Source of the DNA: Myxococcales bacterium
GTDB taxonomy: Bacteria > Myxococcota_A > Polyangia > Nannocystales > Nannocystaceae
Reading direction: 5' to 3'
Length of the DNA stretch: 5,815 nucleotides
NCBI GenBank assembly: GCA_020431135.1
Contig: JAGQIT010000551.1
Coordinates: 1-5,815 of the forward strand
A model generated the notes under the pieces. The model searched no databases, was not told the DNA's origin, and saw nothing but the letters and a program-made list of their open reading frames with translations. Positions 4,888 to 5,815 of the stretch are shown in pieces. Every line of letters starts with the position of its first letter. Within the stretch, counting starts at the first letter, position 1. Made by a program: the position numbers and the translations under genes.

Positions 4888-5814
4888 TCACTCGGCCGCG
4901 GCGGCCATGTCCGCCGCCGGCGAGCGCATGCCCTCGATCGCCCGCAGGATCGCCTCCGGCGTCGCCGGCAGGCGCAGGTCGACCTCCTGCCCGGGTCGCC
5001 CCCAGCTCTGGATCGCCTGGCGCAGCGCCGTGATCACGCCGATCGCCAGCATGAAGGGCGGCTCGCCCACGGCCTTCGACCCGTGGATCACCCCCTCCTG
5101 GTCGGCGCGCTCGAGGAGCTCGACGCGGAAGTCGTCCCCCGCCGGCACGTCCCCGGCCGCCGGGATCTTGTAGGTCGACGGCCCGTGCGTCAGCAGCCGG
5201 CCCTGGCTGTCCCAAAGGACCTCCTCGCAGGTCAGCCAGCCCACCCCCTGGACGAAGCCGCCCTCGATCTGCCCGCGGTCGATCGTCGGCACCAGCGGGT
5301 TGCCGGCGTCGTGGAGGACGTCGACCTTGAGGAGCCGGTGCTCGCCGGTCAGCGCGTGGACCTCGACCTCGCAGATCGCCGCCCCGTAGGCGTAGTAGTG
5401 GAAGGGCTTGCCCTTGCCGGCGGCGCGGTCATAGGCGATGCCCGGCGTCGCGTAGTAGCCGGTCGCCGACAGCGACACGCGCTGGGCCCAGGCCGCCTTG
5501 ACGACCGCCTCGAACGAGGTCGACGCGCCGTCGGGCGCCAGGGCGACGCCGCCGACGAACTCGATCGCCGCCGCCTCGGGGCTGCTCTCCGCGAGGCCGA
5601 GGAGCCCGGCCGCCAGCGGCCGCAGGCGCTCGCGGATCACCGCGCAGGCCTCGCGGACCGCCGCGCCGTTGAGATCCGAGCCCGATGACGCGGCCGTCGC
5701 CGAGGTGTTCGGCACCTTGTCGGTCGCCGTCGTCATCACCCGCACGGCCTCGCGCGTCACCCCGAGCTCGTGGGCCGCGACCGCCTGCATCTTGGTGTGC
5801 AGGCCCTGGCCCAT
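4888..5814 (-). CDS. xdhB: Xanthine dehydrogenase, molybdenum-binding subunit, C-terminal part (partial at right edge)
   Basis: The minus-strand frame enters from the right edge and ends at a TGA (4890-4888), giving about 308 residues of a protein that is usually about 770-800. This is the large subunit that oxidises hypoxanthine to xanthine and urate at the molybdopterin cofactor. Visible marks, numbered from the first methionine in the window, are MGQGLHTKMQAVAAHELGV (1-19), whose Gln belongs to the Mo site; TDKVPNTSATAASSGSDLNG (31-50); LSATGYYATPGIAYD (115-129); IDRGQIEGGFVQGVGWL (178-194); and SKAVGEPPFMLA (246-257), whose Glu251 is the expected catalytic base. The Met at 5814 is internal, not the start. 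These motifs fit the bacterial XdhB group better than CO dehydrogenase-type CoxL. XdhA (FeS/FAD) would lie to the right; no xdhC chaperone gene follows on the left. The C terminus ends in an Ala-rich tail. Confidence 0.95.
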   Translation of the reverse strand: MGQGLHTKMQAVAAHELGVTREAVRVMTTATDKVPNTSATAASSGSDLNGAAVREACAVIRERLRPLAAGLLGLAESSPEAAAIEFVGGVALAPDGASTSFEAVVKAAWAQRVSLSATGYYATPGIAYDRAAGKGKPFHYYAYGAAICEVEVHALTGEHRLLKVDVLHDAGNPLVPTIDRGQIEGGFVQGVGWLTCEEVLWDSQGRLLTHGPSTYKIPAAGDVPAGDDFRVELLERADQEGVIHGSKAVGEPPFMLAIGVITALRQAIQSWGRPGQEVDLRLPATPEAILRAIEGMRSPAADMAAAAE

Positions 5815-5815
5815 C

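Noticed and set aside
4588..5688. 366-residue plus-strand frame
   Set aside because: Mostly antisense to xdhB, whose minus-strand frame has clear catalytic motifs. The rest runs through the microsatellite.

Overview
The window is very GC-rich (my reading, roughly 70% or more) with strong G/C bias at third codon positions. This, together with a Hen1-type RNA repair gene, an HSDL2-like dehydrogenase and a proteobacterial-type xanthine dehydrogenase, suggests a chromosomal segment of a high-GC bacterium. Myxococcota (Polyangia-like) is my best guess; this is inference, because no rRNA or other phylogenetic marker is present.

Layout. (1) 3-455, minus: the first 151 codons of hen1, the RNA 3'-end 2'-O-methyltransferase of the bacterial Pnkp/Hen1 RNA repair system, running off the left edge. 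(2) 590-1090, plus: a divergently oriented gene for a 166-residue protein of unknown function, separated from hen1 by a 134-bp shared promoter region. (3) 1388-2548, plus: a stand-alone protein resembling the type I restriction R-subunit N-terminal nuclease family (COG4748-like), with a degenerate PD-(D/E)xK site. Its upstream region carries two tandem 11-bp repeats. (4) 2835-3683, plus: an HSDL2-like short-chain dehydrogenase, followed 28-31 bp later by (5) about 3712-4587, a class I SAM-dependent methyltransferase; these two probably form an operon. (6) 4588-4887: a gene-free stretch between converging genes, with a hexanucleotide microsatellite and a 20-bp near-palindrome. (7) 4888-5814, minus: the C-terminal ~308 residues of the xanthine dehydrogenase molybdenum subunit (xdhB), running off the right edge.

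How the parts fit. The genes look like independent transcription units rather than one pathway. The left part has an RNA-repair gene, an unknown protein and a restriction-like protein, so a defence or damage-response neighbourhood is possible but not shown. The right part is small-molecule and purine metabolism. Three starts (hen1, the 590 gene and the SDR) have a TAnnnT box ending only 6-11 nt before the ATG and no clear Shine-Dalgarno, suggesting leaderless mRNAs. The 1388 gene and the methyltransferase have purine-rich ribosome binding sites instead. I found no CRISPR array, tRNA, rRNA, insertion sequence or obvious mobile element.
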